NCBI RefSeq assembly: GCF_900187385.1
Contig: NZ_FYEY01000002.1
Coordinates: 1 to 64,000, forward strand
From: Streptomyces sp. 2114.4
Lineage (GTDB): Bacteria > Actinomycetota > Actinomycetes > Streptomycetales > Streptomycetaceae
Length of the DNA: 64,000 bases
Reading direction: 5' to 3'
Shown here: positions 34,670 through 41,929 of the stretch, piece by piece
Layout of the letters: each line of letters begins with the position of its first letter
How positions within the stretch are numbered: position 1 is the stretch's first letter
Notes under the pieces: model-generated
Database searches by the model: none
What the model saw: the letters and a program-made list of their open reading frames with translations, nothing else
Told to the model about the DNA's origin: nothing
Position numbers and translations under genes: made by a program

Positions 34670-35875
34670 ATGCCGACCTTCCCAGAGCAGCTTCGCGCCC
34701 GCCGACTTGCGGCGGGGATGTCACTAGCCGACCTGTCCACGCGGACGGGCTACGACCGCACCTACTTCGCCCACGCGGAGAGCGGACGACGCACCGCTAC
34801 GGAGCCGTTCGCGGCCGCGGTGGACGTCGCCCTCAACGCGGACGGAGAGCTGTACAAGGCGTGGGAGAAGGAAGACGCGATCCGCCGGCGCGACGCAGCA
34901 ACGCACCGCACCCGGGCCGCGGCCCTCGCCATATCGCGGGACCTGTGCGCCATGGCCGACCTGGACATCAGCGAGCTGCATGCTGGCGTTGAGGCGACCG
35001 CGGTGGACTACCTGGGCACTCCCCCGGCGCCGATGATGGACCGCGCGCACGCACTGCGGGCCGCGGCCGCCGAGCGGATCCGGTCCGGGCATCACCGGCC
35101 GCAGGACCGTTCGGACCTGTACGTCACGGCCGGGCAGCTGTCCGGCGTGCTGGCATACGCGCTGCTGGACATGGGCGACCCGCAGGAGGCCCTGCATCAC
35201 GTGGCGGCTGCTGCTCGGTGCGCGGAGTACGCCGGGGACGCGGAACTGGCGGCCTGGGTGGCTGGTACGCGCTCGCTGATCTGCCGGTTCATGGGCGATT
35301 ACGGGCTGGCGCTGGACGCGATCCGGGACGGCTATCAGCACGTGGGGTCCGGGACGGGGACGGGCGAGGCCCGGCTCCGGTGCGGCGAGGCGCAGTGCCT
35401 GGCGAATCTCGGCGACTCACAGGCGGCGAACGCCGCTCTGGATGGCGCGGAGGACGCGCGCGGGCGGATCCGCCGGCCGGACAGCCTCGGCGGGCTCTTC
35501 GGATTCTCCGCAGCCAAGCAGTCGTACTACGCCGGGTCTTCGCTGATCTGGCTGGACGGCGGCCACGACGCCGAGCGCGCAGCCCGTGAGGCCACGGCCG
35601 CGATCGGCATGTGGCAGGCCGGACCCGAGGACGAGCGGTCGCTGGACGACGAGCGCCTCGCGCACGTCTACCTGGCCACGGCTCGCGTCCAGCTCGGTGA
35701 CGTGGAAGGTGCGGCGGAGGCCATCGGGCCGATCCTGTCGCTGCCGTTGGAGGAGCAGATTTCCTGGATCATCAAGCGCGCTGATCGTCTGGCGAGCATG
35801 CTGTCTGCCCCGCGGTTCCAGGGCAACCGGACCGCCGAGGAGACGGTGCAGGCAATCAAGGAGCTGGCGGCATGA
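34670..35875 (+). CDS. XRE-family regulator with TPR-like domain
   Basis: 401 aa; ATG 34670 has AGAGGAGG 8 nt upstream. The HTH at about residues 5-55 (ARRLAAGMSLADLSTRTGYD) resembles cro/C1 proteins. The rest is helical repeats (ALLDMGDPQEALHHVAAAA) like many Streptomyces XRE-TPR regulators found beside plasmid and AICE genes. It may control replication, transfer or lysogeny; no peptide partner is visible nearby. A terminator-like hairpin follows. Confidence 0.75.
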   Translation: MPTFPEQLRARRLAAGMSLADLSTRTGYDRTYFAHAESGRRTATEPFAAAVDVALNADGELYKAWEKEDAIRRRDAATHRTRAAALAISRDLCAMADLDISELHAGVEATAVDYLGTPPAPMMDRAHALRAAAAERIRSGHHRPQDRSDLYVTAGQLSGVLAYALLDMGDPQEALHHVAAAARCAEYAGDAELAAWVAGTRSLICRFMGDYGLALDAIRDGYQHVGSGTGTGEARLRCGEAQCLANLGDSQAANAALDGAEDARGRIRRPDSLGGLFGFSAAKQSYYAGSSLIWLDGGHDAERAAREATAAIGMWQAGPEDERSLDDERLAHVYLATARVQLGDVEGAAEAIGPILSLPLEEQISWIIKRADRLASMLSAPRFQGNRTAEETVQAIKELAA

Positions 35876-35914
35876 CGAAGGGGACATACATGCGCGGACC
35901 GCCCTAAAAGGTGA

Positions 35915-35944
35915 GCGGCGACCGGTGTGGAGACCGATCGCCGC
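35915..35944 (+). terminator. Terminator-like hairpin after XRE/TPR gene
   Basis: GCGGCGACCGG (35915-35925) pairs with CCGATCGCCGC (35934-35944) with one mismatch. The rest of 35945-36089 shows only a possible -10 (TACTCT at 36045-36050) for the next gene. Confidence 0.45.
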
Positions 35945-36089
35945 CCTGGATACCGGCGCTACCTCGAGTGGATCGCAGCTACGCCGGCATGACGCCCCAT
36001 CCCTCTGCAAGGAAGGCCGTCCCTGTGACTGTACTTGTTGGCGATACTCTCGCGCTCCCCTGGAGCACTGCTGCTCACAAGGCGGACGC

Positions 36090-36380
36090 ATGAAGGTGCC
36101 CGCCGACCCCAGAACGAAGACCCAGACGCCGCCCGTCGTGACCTTCGCGACCGGCGCTGACCTGCTCGTACGCCTCGGACTCGCGTCCAACATGAGCCGT
36201 GAAGGCGTTCGCCGGATCTCCGCCAGCGATCCCGACTGGCCCTTCGGCCCGGACCGCCCATACCCGTACTGGGAACTGGCCAACGCCCACGTGATGGAGA
36301 CCGGCCCGTTCCTCGAGTACTTCCGGAAGAACCCGATCACCGGACGCGGGCCGGACAAGAAGCCGCGGGGCGCTCAGTGA
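36090..36380 (+). CDS. Small HTH DNA-binding protein, paralogue of 34195
   Basis: 96 aa. The region of about 22-60 (ADLLVRLGLASNMSREGVRR, then ISASDPDWPFG) parallels the protein at 34195, indicating a duplicated small regulator. It leads a chain of GTGA-coupled genes ending in the replication initiator, so a role in replication control is plausible. Confidence 0.65.
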   Translation: MKVPADPRTKTQTPPVVTFATGADLLVRLGLASNMSREGVRRISASDPDWPFGPDRPYPYWELANAHVMETGPFLEYFRKNPITGRGPDKKPRGAQ

Positions 36381-36616
36381 CCCGCTTAGGACGCCAAGGC
36401 CGCATCCGCGGCAGTCCCGGAAACGCAAAGACGGCCGGCAGTTCGCAGCTAGCCGGCCGTCCGAAGCGCAATACGACGAGTTCGCAGCTCGCCGCACAGT
36501 TCGCCATCCCTGCAAAAGAGGCGTTGATGAAGAGCGTACCCAAAGCAGTACTGGAAGTCCGTACTACCCCCAGCCACATGACCGTGATCCTCCGCACGGC
36601 GGAGGTGCCCGCGTGA
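36377..36616 (+). CDS. Hypothetical protein upstream of replication initiator
   Basis: 79 aa from GTG 36377 (GTGA overlap); a shorter version from ATG 36527 has its own AGAGG. The coding DNA contains direct and inverted repeats (36431-36505), so the reading frame may partly reflect a cis-acting site. Function unknown. Confidence 0.45.
   Translation: MTRLGRQGRIRGSPGNAKTAGSSQLAGRPKRNTTSSQLAAQFAIPAKEALMKSVPKAVLEVRTTPSHMTVILRTAEVPA
36431..36505. repeat. Direct and inverted repeats before rep gene
   Basis: AGTTCGCAGCTAGCCG (36440-36455) recurs with one change at 36479-36494 and partly at 36497-36505. The first copy is bracketed by a perfect 9-bp inverted repeat ACGGCCGGC / GCCGGCCGT (36431-36439, 36452-36460). 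Confidence 0.6.
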
Positions 36617-37773
36617 AGACGCCCATCCGCCGCACGCAGCCGAAGTTCTCGTTCGTGCAGGTCCCGAACCTCGTCGCTCGCGACTACCGCCTTTCCTGGC
36701 GGGCCCGCGGCCTGCTGGTGGAGCTGCTCAGCTACCCGCCGGGCTGGGAGACGACGGTCGACGACATGGTCGACCGGGCGAAGAAGGAGGCCGCCAAGCA
36801 CGGCGGCAAGGTGGAAGGCCGCGAGGCCATGCGCAGCGCGGCGAACGAGCTGGTGCAGTTCGGCTACATCATCCGCAACCGGTTCCAGGACGAGCGTGGC
36901 CACTGGCGGACCGAGTCTGTGCTGTCAGAGGAGCCACTGTTGACCTTCATGCTCCAGGAAGCTGTTTCCGCTGGTGGAGCCGGGGCCCAGGATCCCGTTT
37001 CCGGTGTGACCTGCGGAAACACTGCGTTTGGTGCTGGTCAGGCCGAAGACGGGTTTCCGGGCGTCGGTTTTCCGGCAGTCGGTTTCCCGGGCCGTATTAG
37101 TAATACGGAGAGCAACACAGACACGAACAAGACGGATGGGGCACCTTCGGCGCATCGCGCCCTGGATGTCCGTAGGACAGGTGCAGGTAGTAGAGGCGGA
37201 TCCGAGGGCGGCTTCGCCGCGTCCGGCAACAGCAAGCCCCGTCTCACCCGAGAGCAGAAGCAGATGGTGCAGGCCGTACGGGATCTCCTGCCCCGCGACC
37301 TGGACCGGGCTCTGCCGGTGAAGACGCCCCGGAACATCGCAGACGACATCCTCGCCGGCTTGGCGGAGGGCACGCCGCGGTCGCGGACGCCTGAGCAGCT
37401 GGTGGCCTACCGGGTGCTGCCTCGTTGGGAGCGTTTCTGGGCATCGAAGTTCTACGCGGGAGAGCTGGGCAAGCAGCCGTTCGGCCCGCTGCGGGCCATG
37501 GTGACGGCCGACGATTCGGACCACGACCGGTGCGACGAGCGGGTGGACGTCGACACCGCCGAGCCGTGCCGGTCTTGCGAGGTGAGGAAGAGCGACCGCA
37601 AGGCCGACCGTCAGCGAGAGTCCGCAGGAGCCCCCCGGGCGCCAGAAGCGCAACCGTCTGTGCCCGTCCAGGCGGCTCCTGGCCGACCGCGGTGCCCGGA
37701 GTGCACACGCCCACTGATCGGCGCCACCGAGCCCGTTCTCTGCCGGGACTGCCGAGAAGGCGCGCTCGTCTGA
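36613..37773 (+). CDS. Replication initiator-like protein
   Basis: 386 aa from GTG 36613. The N-terminus (about 10-90) has the winged-helix pattern of plasmid and phage replication proteins (LSWRARGLLVELLSYPPGW). A low-complexity Gly/Phe/Pro linker with GFPGVGFP lies at about 118-165, encoded by iteron-like DNA. A helical domain follows, then a C-terminal zinc ribbon (CPEC ... CRDC). The layout recalls lambda O, whose gene contains the origin. No helicase motif, so host helicase loading is expected. Confidence 0.65.
   Translation: MKTPIRRTQPKFSFVQVPNLVARDYRLSWRARGLLVELLSYPPGWETTVDDMVDRAKKEAAKHGGKVEGREAMRSAANELVQFGYIIRNRFQDERGHWRTESVLSEEPLLTFMLQEAVSAGGAGAQDPVSGVTCGNTAFGAGQAEDGFPGVGFPAVGFPGRISNTESNTDTNKTDGAPSAHRALDVRRTGAGSRGGSEGGFAASGNSKPRLTREQKQMVQAVRDLLPRDLDRALPVKTPRNIADDILAGLAEGTPRSRTPEQLVAYRVLPRWERFWASKFYAGELGKQPFGPLRAMVTADDSDHDRCDERVDVDTAEPCRSCEVRKSDRKADRQRESAGAPRAPEAQPSVPVQAAPGRPRCPECTRPLIGATEPVLCRDCREGALV
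36964..37108. repeat. Iteron-like cluster and palindrome inside rep gene (candidate origin)
   Basis: GTTTCCG or near copies at 36964, 36997, 37053, 37067 (GTTTTCCG) and 37082 (GTTTCCCG), plus inverted CGGAAAC at 37014. They are followed by the 17-bp palindrome CCGTATTA-G-TAATACGG (37092-37108) and an A-rich stretch unusual for this DNA. Confidence 0.6.
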
Positions 37774-37806
37774 CCGACCGCCCGGCGGCCCGCAGCGTCG
37801 CCGGGC

Positions 37807-37829
37807 TTGTCAGTGCCCACCGCTACCGT
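37807..37829 (+). promoter_or_regulatory. DNA-damage (RecA-NDp/PafBC-type) promoter
   Basis: TTGTCAGTG (37807-37815), 8 bp, TACCGT (37824-37829): an exact match to TTGTCRGTG-N8-TANNNT, the RecA-independent damage promoter of actinobacteria. It lies 20 bp before the next ATG. Confidence 0.7.
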
Positions 37830-37848
37830 CCAGTCCCGAGGGGGGACC

Positions 37849-38352
37849 ATGACCGTCACGCACATGTACGCCGATGAACCCACCGCCCTATACCGCCTCT
37901 ACGACACCCACGAGGTGCTGCTGTACCTCGGCATCTCTCGCTTCCCGAAATACCGCCTGCGCGAGCACGAGGACAATCAGCCGTGGTGGCACCTGGTCGC
38001 GCGCACCACGGTGGAGTGGCACGAGAATCGCACCGTCGCCCGCGAAACCGAGGTCCGCGCCACCAAGGAAGAGAAGCCGCTCTACGACAAGGAGTGGCGC
38101 CACAGCCGGTACGACCCCAAAGCCGGCTACGACGACACAGCCGACAGGCGCCTGGTCCGGGAGACGTTGACCGCCAGGATCAATGACGGCTCGTACCCTG
38201 CGGGCACGATCCTGGGAACCGGTTCCGTGTCCCGTGAGCTGGGCATCGCACGCACGACCGTCTCGTACATCCTTGGCCGCTTGGCTGCCGAGGACAAGGT
38301 CCTCCGGAAGGTGCACCACGGTCGCTACACGGTGATCGACTCAGTCACCTGA
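37849..38352 (+). CDS. GIY-YIG nuclease domain fused to GntR-type winged helix
   Basis: 167 aa; ATG 37849 follows GAGGGGGG. GIY-YIG motifs LYRLY (14-18) and YLGIS (26-30), Arg37 and a later Glu (66-68) followed by KPLYD suggest an intact nuclease fold. Residues of about 100-165 form a GntR-like winged helix (SVSRELGIARTTVSYILGRL). The upstream TTG at 37807 is promoter DNA, not a start. Likely a targeted DNA cleavage or damage-response factor; substrate unknown. Confidence 0.75.
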   Translation: MTVTHMYADEPTALYRLYDTHEVLLYLGISRFPKYRLREHEDNQPWWHLVARTTVEWHENRTVARETEVRATKEEKPLYDKEWRHSRYDPKAGYDDTADRRLVRETLTARINDGSYPAGTILGTGSVSRELGIARTTVSYILGRLAAEDKVLRKVHHGRYTVIDSVT

Positions 38353-38392
38353 CGGATCGCGGGGGCCTGCGGGAGCCGCCCCTCACCCCCCG

Positions 38393-38435
38393 CTTCGCCG
38401 AACCTGTTGTGTAAACACTCGAAAGGTGTCATGCT
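38393..38435 (+). promoter_or_regulatory. 42-bp element family, copy A
   Basis: GAACCTG, then TTGTGT (38407-38412), 17-bp spacer, CATGCT (38430-38435). The most divergent of four copies (upstream part CTTCGCC instead of CTTCACT). Confidence 0.65.
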
Positions 38436-38442
38436 GTGAGTG

Positions 38443-38502
38443 CCCCGCCGGTGTTGAAGGCACCGACGGGGCCCAACAGCACCCCGCCTCCAAGTGACTT
38501 GG
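38443..38502 (+). promoter_or_regulatory. Structured leader: hairpin and palindrome
   Basis: Just after the predicted start, CCCCG-C-CGGTG pairs with CACCG-A-CGGGG (about 38443-38471), then the 13-bp palindrome CCAAGT-G-ACTTGG (38490-38502). The leader is about 110 nt; attenuation or protein binding is plausible. Confidence 0.5.
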
Positions 38503-38553
38503 CGACCAGGCAAGGAGCCACCTTGCCGCACTCGCCCTTCCCGGAGGTAGACC

Positions 38554-38736
38554 ATGATCAGCCAAAGCTCCGCCGCTACCAGCCACCCGAACGAGCCCAA
38601 CCAGTTCGGCACCTACGCGGCACTCCTCATCGTCCTCGCCGCGCTGCCGCCTGAGCAACTCCAGCACTTGGAGCTCGTCTTCGGCGTCGCCCACAGCATC
38701 GGCAACCTGGTCCGGATGCACCTGGGCGAGCGGTGA
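38554..38736 (+). CDS. Small hypothetical protein behind copy A promoter
   Basis: 60 aa. The central part is hydrophobic (TYAALLIVLAALPPEQLQHL), followed by an amphipathic helix; perhaps a membrane-associated peptide. GGAGGT precedes ATG 38554, and a strong terminator follows, making it a monocistronic unit. Confidence 0.6.
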   Translation: MISQSSAATSHPNEPNQFGTYAALLIVLAALPPEQLQHLELVFGVAHSIGNLVRMHLGER

Positions 38737-38745
38737 CGTAACGCC

Positions 38746-38789
38746 GGCCCGGCCGCCGGGTGACCCTCGGGTCGCCCGGCGGCCGGGCC
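38746..38789 (+). terminator. Strong terminator hairpin
   Basis: Perfect 15-bp stem GGCCCGGCCGCCGGG / CCCGGCGGCCGGGCC, extended by GACCC/GGGTC inside the loop. It begins 10 bp after the stop. Confidence 0.75.
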
Positions 38790-38816
38790 GCCCACCTCGA
38801 CTCGCGGAGGTTCACC

Positions 38817-39263
38817 ATGTGGCAGTCCGTCATTGCGATCCTCGGCACTCTGGCCGGCGCGTCCGTCTCCGCCTGGTTCCAGCAGCGCGGACAACGCGCC
38901 GAACGCACCGCCGCCGCAACCGCCGCGCACCGCAGGGACGCCCTTGACGCCGTTACGGACCTCGTCACCGCGCTCGCCGACCACCGCCGCACCATGTGGC
39001 TGCGGGAGGACGCCCGTCTCTCCGGCGCCGACTGGACCGGGCTGCGTGCCGACTCGCACGCCACCCGGGCCGCGATCACCGCGCCCGCCGTCCGTGTCAC
39101 CGTCCTCCTCCCGGACCTGGCCGCCACCGTCCAGGCCGCGGCCGCCGCCACCTACGCGATGCGCAACGCCACCGACCACGCTGCGCTGAACGCCGCCCGC
39201 GAGGACGCCATCACCGCCACCGACGCGCTCACCCACGCCGCCGGTGGACTCCTCGCCGCATGA
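38817..39263 (+). CDS. Membrane-anchored helical protein (KilB-like?)
   Basis: 148 aa. One N-terminal transmembrane helix (MWQSVIAILGTLAGASVSAW) precedes a long Ala/Arg helical cytoplasmic region. Similar small Streptomyces proteins have been labelled KilB after a pIJ101 spread protein, but the resemblance is to the general plan only. GGAGG precedes ATG 38817. Confidence 0.5.
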   Translation: MWQSVIAILGTLAGASVSAWFQQRGQRAERTAAATAAHRRDALDAVTDLVTALADHRRTMWLREDARLSGADWTGLRADSHATRAAITAPAVRVTVLLPDLAATVQAAAAATYAMRNATDHAALNAAREDAITATDALTHAAGGLLAA

Positions 39264-39304
39264 CCCCCTGGGCGCCGCACCCGCGGCGCCCGCTCCACCG
39301 CGTC

Positions 39305-39336
39305 GGGGTAACGAACCCCGCTGACCGCGGAACCAT
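39305..39336 (+). promoter_or_regulatory. GGGG-box promoter, accessory copy 1
   Basis: GGGGTAACG (39305-39313), 17-bp spacer, AACCAT (39331-39336), then AGACACCCGCC, shared with copy 2, and a GGAGCCCCGCATG initiation cassette. Confidence 0.55.
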
Positions 39337-39366
39337 AGACACCCGCCTCCCCTCGAGGAGCCCCGC

Positions 39367-39699
39367 ATGATCCGCACCACGTACAAGGGCCGCGACATCA
39401 AAATCCTCAAAGCCCGGCAGCCCGGACACGTCCGCACCTTCATCAACGGCCAGATCATCAGCCACGCCTGGCAGGGCACCGAAGTTCAGGCCCTCGACTG
39501 GTTCCGGCAGGTCATCGACAAGATCGACGCCCGCGGCCCCGGCAACAACCCCTACGAGACGTCGCCCCACTGGTACGAGCCCGGCACCTACACCCTCAAC
39601 AAGTTCGGGCACGTCATCGCCAAGGACGGAGGCGCCTGCTGCTGCGACCTGTGCCTCACGTGGCCGGAGAAGAACATCCCAGTGGAGGCCGCCGCATGA
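39367..39699 (+). CDS. Hypothetical protein with Cys-rich C-terminus
   Basis: 110 aa beginning MIRTTYKGRDIKILKARQPG. A small alpha/beta domain is followed by ACCCDLC, a possible metal site. ATG 39367 sits in a GAGGAGCCCCGC context. It ends in an ATGA overlap with the next gene. Confidence 0.6.
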   Translation: MIRTTYKGRDIKILKARQPGHVRTFINGQIISHAWQGTEVQALDWFRQVIDKIDARGPGNNPYETSPHWYEPGTYTLNKFGHVIAKDGGACCCDLCLTWPEKNIPVEAAA

Positions 39700-39869
39700 C
39701 GCAGAACCGCATGCCCCAGCCGAACAGTTGCCGCTGGTGCGGCATCGACCAGCGCCAGCACATGCAGCAGTGGAAGCCGCCCGTGGGCTGGCACCAGTGG
39801 GAGCAGCCCACCCAAGACCAGATCAAAGCCCGGATGCTAGCCCGACGCCAACAGAGGGGCAGCAAGTGA
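39696..39869 (+). CDS. Small zinc-ribbon-like protein
   Basis: 57 aa with CRWCGIDQRQHMQQW near the N-terminus (C-x2-C plus His), a motif repeated in several small proteins of this region. Coupled to both neighbours (ATGA, GTGA). Confidence 0.6.
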   Translation: MTQNRMPQPNSCRWCGIDQRQHMQQWKPPVGWHQWEQPTQDQIKARMLARRQQRGSK

Positions 39870-39943
39870 CCGACGACCTGTGGCAGCGCAGCGACGTCGA
39901 GGCTGGCCTCCAGGAGATCCTCGACCGCGCCAAGGAGGCGTGA
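39866..39943 (+). CDS. 25-aa chimeric micro-gene (remnant)
   Basis: Starts VTDDLWQRS like the protein at 46607 and ends DVEAGLQEILDRAKEA like the protein at 47095. The join looks like a deletion between related genes. Still has GTGA and TGATG couplings, so it may be translated as a relay. Confidence 0.5.
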   Translation: MTDDLWQRSDVEAGLQEILDRAKEA

Positions 39944-40680
39944 TGTCCCTTCCGGCCAGCTACCTGCACCGGTGGCGCCCCGAGCAGCACCACAAGACCG
40001 GCCACATGCCCAGCACGATGCCTGGCCTCAAGGAAACCAGCCTGCGGGACACCCGCATCCGCCCCGGCTCGATCATCGTCTGGAGTGACCGTAGGGCCTA
40101 CGAGGTAATCGAGATCACCGAACGCCCCCTCGACCTGTGGCCCCAGCGCTTCTGCGACGAGTGGGACCGGTACTGCAAATGGCGCGCCGAGCACATCGCC
40201 GCCGGCCGCCTGTCGGGACCCGGTCCTGATCGCGCCACGTGGGAGCACCGGCCCGTCGTTCTTGTCATCCGGCCCGCTGACAGGCCCACTACGAAGGCCA
40301 AGCACTACGCTGTGCGCGTCTCCCACACCTACTTCGTCCTCCCCGAGCACTACAGCGTCTGCCGCCTGTGCAACGAGGTCCCTCCCTGCAACCACGCCAC
40401 CCTGGAAGCGACCATCGACCGCGAGATGGCCCACACGGACCGCCTCATGGCCATTCCGCGGGGCGCGTGCCTGGGGTGCGGTGAGACGATCACGTCTCGT
40501 ATGAAGGCCACCTGCTTTCCCGGCCCGAACCTGTGGCGTCCCGACTGGGGCCAGGACTCCGCCGTGTTCCACACGCGGCAGCGCGACGAGTGCTCGAACG
40601 GGCTGTGGCGGTATGAGCAGCAGTGGAAGCAGCAGGGCTTGGACGTTCTCAACCCGCAGTCGCCCGCCGAGGAGGCGTGA
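39943..40680 (+). CDS. Hypothetical protein with two Cys clusters
   Basis: 245 aa. The N-terminal half includes a beta-rich domain (GSIIVWSDRRAYEVIEITE). CRLCNEVPPC near 144 and CLGCGETI near 183 suggest two zinc knuckles. No family recognised. Starts by TGATG coupling. Confidence 0.6.
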   Translation: MSLPASYLHRWRPEQHHKTGHMPSTMPGLKETSLRDTRIRPGSIIVWSDRRAYEVIEITERPLDLWPQRFCDEWDRYCKWRAEHIAAGRLSGPGPDRATWEHRPVVLVIRPADRPTTKAKHYAVRVSHTYFVLPEHYSVCRLCNEVPPCNHATLEATIDREMAHTDRLMAIPRGACLGCGETITSRMKATCFPGPNLWRPDWGQDSAVFHTRQRDECSNGLWRYEQQWKQQGLDVLNPQSPAEEA

Positions 40681-40709
40681 TCCCTGGCTTCGGCTGGGGG
40701 CACTCCTCG

Positions 40710-40874
40710 TTAGTCGGCTGGTGTCCACGGCCCGTCAGGGGTGGTGTTCGTCCCGTCGCACCACCAGCAGTCCCACTCCCCAGGGAGCCGGTACTGCTCC
40801 GTCCAAAACCCGGTCGGCTCGCCGTAGACGACGCACTCCGTATCGCACCATCCGCACACGAACTCGAAGTTCAC
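40710..40874 (-). CDS. Small zinc-finger-like protein on opposite strand
   Basis: 54 aa from GTG 40874 with AGGGGAG 7 nt upstream. CGWC, C and CWWC clusters fit a compact zinc ribbon. It opposes the plus-strand array, so is probably a separate unit. The next gap (40875-41081) shows only a GC-rich imperfect hairpin. Confidence 0.6.
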   Translation of the reverse strand: MNFEFVCGWCDTECVVYGEPTGFWTEQYRLPGEWDCWWCDGTNTTPDGPWTPAD

Positions 40875-41081
40875 CTGCCGCTCCCCTGTAGGTCTCCCCT
40901 TGGTAGCAGCCGAGGCGCGTGGCGGGGGCCGAAGCGAGCAAGACCCCCTGTTCCGGCGGCCGGGTTTCGGCCGGGCCGCCGCTTTCACGACAACCCGCGC
41001 CTGTTCGACTGACACCTCAGCCCCGGCGGCGGTACACCATCCCCAGACCGCCACCCGGCGGACGTGGGAGGGGACCGCTGG

Positions 41082-41291
41082 ATGCTCACGATCAACGTGG
41101 CCGTGCTGCTCGCCATCATCGTCTTCGTGCGGCTCCGGCGGCCTGTCGAGCCCCGCACCCGCCTCGACCAAATGTTCGGGATCACGGTGATCCTCGTCCT
41201 CGGGCTGCTCCTCGCGCCCACCGCGTTCGGGCACAGCGTCCTCGGCGCGGTGCAGCAACTGGTGGAGGGCATCGCGAAGGCGGCTCACTGA
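41082..41291 (+). CDS. Two-pass small membrane protein
   Basis: 69 aa. Helices at about 1-17 (MLTINVAVLLAIIVFVRL) and 32-50, with a short charged loop. GGGAGGGG precedes ATG 41082. Size fits a holin-like or envelope peptide, but no lysis genes are near. Confidence 0.55.
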   Translation: MLTINVAVLLAIIVFVRLRRPVEPRTRLDQMFGITVILVLGLLLAPTAFGHSVLGAVQQLVEGIAKAAH

Positions 41292-41315
41292 CCAGGCCCG
41301 GCCGCGCAGTCGCGC

Positions 41316-41405
<90 letters not shown>

Positions 41406-41425
41406 CGGGGTGAGCAGGGCCTCGC

Positions 41426-41440
41426 TAGGCTCCCCTCATG
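41426..41440 (+). promoter_or_regulatory. Leaderless promoter/start
   Basis: TAGGCT (41426-41431), exactly 6 bp, then ATG 41438; CTGACG lies 18 bp before the -10. No Shine-Dalgarno is present, so a leaderless mRNA is expected. Confidence 0.5.
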
Positions 41441-41821
41441 ACCGACACCAGCCCCGTCGAGAACCTGTCGAGCGCCGCCGAGCAGATCCGCGCCTTCAAC
41501 CACGCCAGCCGCCACGCCAGCGACGAGTGGACCTTCCCCAGTCACAGCTACGGCGCCCTCGGCAACCTGACCCACCTCGCCCAGATGCTGGGCCAGGCCA
41601 TCGACCAGGCCACCCGGCCCGCCATGCGCACCTACGAGCAAGGGCGGCTGCTCATCGACGGCCAGGGCGACCCGGACGCCGCCATCGTGCAGATGCTGGC
41701 CGCCAGCGAGGATGCGGTTCAGCACGCGCAGGAACTCGCGGCCGCCCTCGGCCGGATGCACTCCGCCACCTCAGCCATGGGCGTCGACACCAAGGGGCTG
41801 CCGGGGCTCGCGGAGGACTGA
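41438..41821 (+). CDS. Hypothetical helical protein, leaderless
   Basis: 127 aa, helical (LSSAAEQIRAFNHASRHA; EDAVQHAQELAAALGRMH). Similar plan to many Streptomyces small proteins of unknown role. Followed by a terminator. Confidence 0.6.
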   Translation: MTDTSPVENLSSAAEQIRAFNHASRHASDEWTFPSHSYGALGNLTHLAQMLGQAIDQATRPAMRTYEQGRLLIDGQGDPDAAIVQMLAASEDAVQHAQELAAALGRMHSATSAMGVDTKGLPGLAED

Positions 41822-41844
41822 CCTCGCCCTGCCTGTGATGACCG

Positions 41845-41866
41845 CCCCCGGCCCTCAAGCCGGGGG
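41845..41866 (+). terminator. Terminator hairpin
   Basis: Perfect 8-bp stem CCCCCGGC / GCCGGGGG with a 6-nt loop, followed by CCGCTTTCGT. Confidence 0.65.
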
Positions 41867-41888
41867 CCGCTTTCGTGCTCCAGCGGCA

Positions 41889-41929
41889 GGGGCAATGCCC
41901 GCCCGGATCCGCGCCAGCATGGACGGATG
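41889..41929 (+). promoter_or_regulatory. GGGG-box promoter giving a leaderless start, copy 3
   Basis: GGGGCAATG (41889-41897), 17-bp spacer, CAGCAT (41915-41920), 6 bp, then ATG 41927. Arrangement identical to the copy at 49630. Confidence 0.65.

Noticed and set aside
35871..35906. Ten-codon frame overlapping the XRE/TPR stop (ATGA)
   Set aside because: Too short to support, although a leader peptide cannot be excluded.
35911..36093. 60-codon frame after the XRE/TPR gene
   Set aside because: Overlaps a terminator-like hairpin and has no ribosome-binding site; composition looks random.
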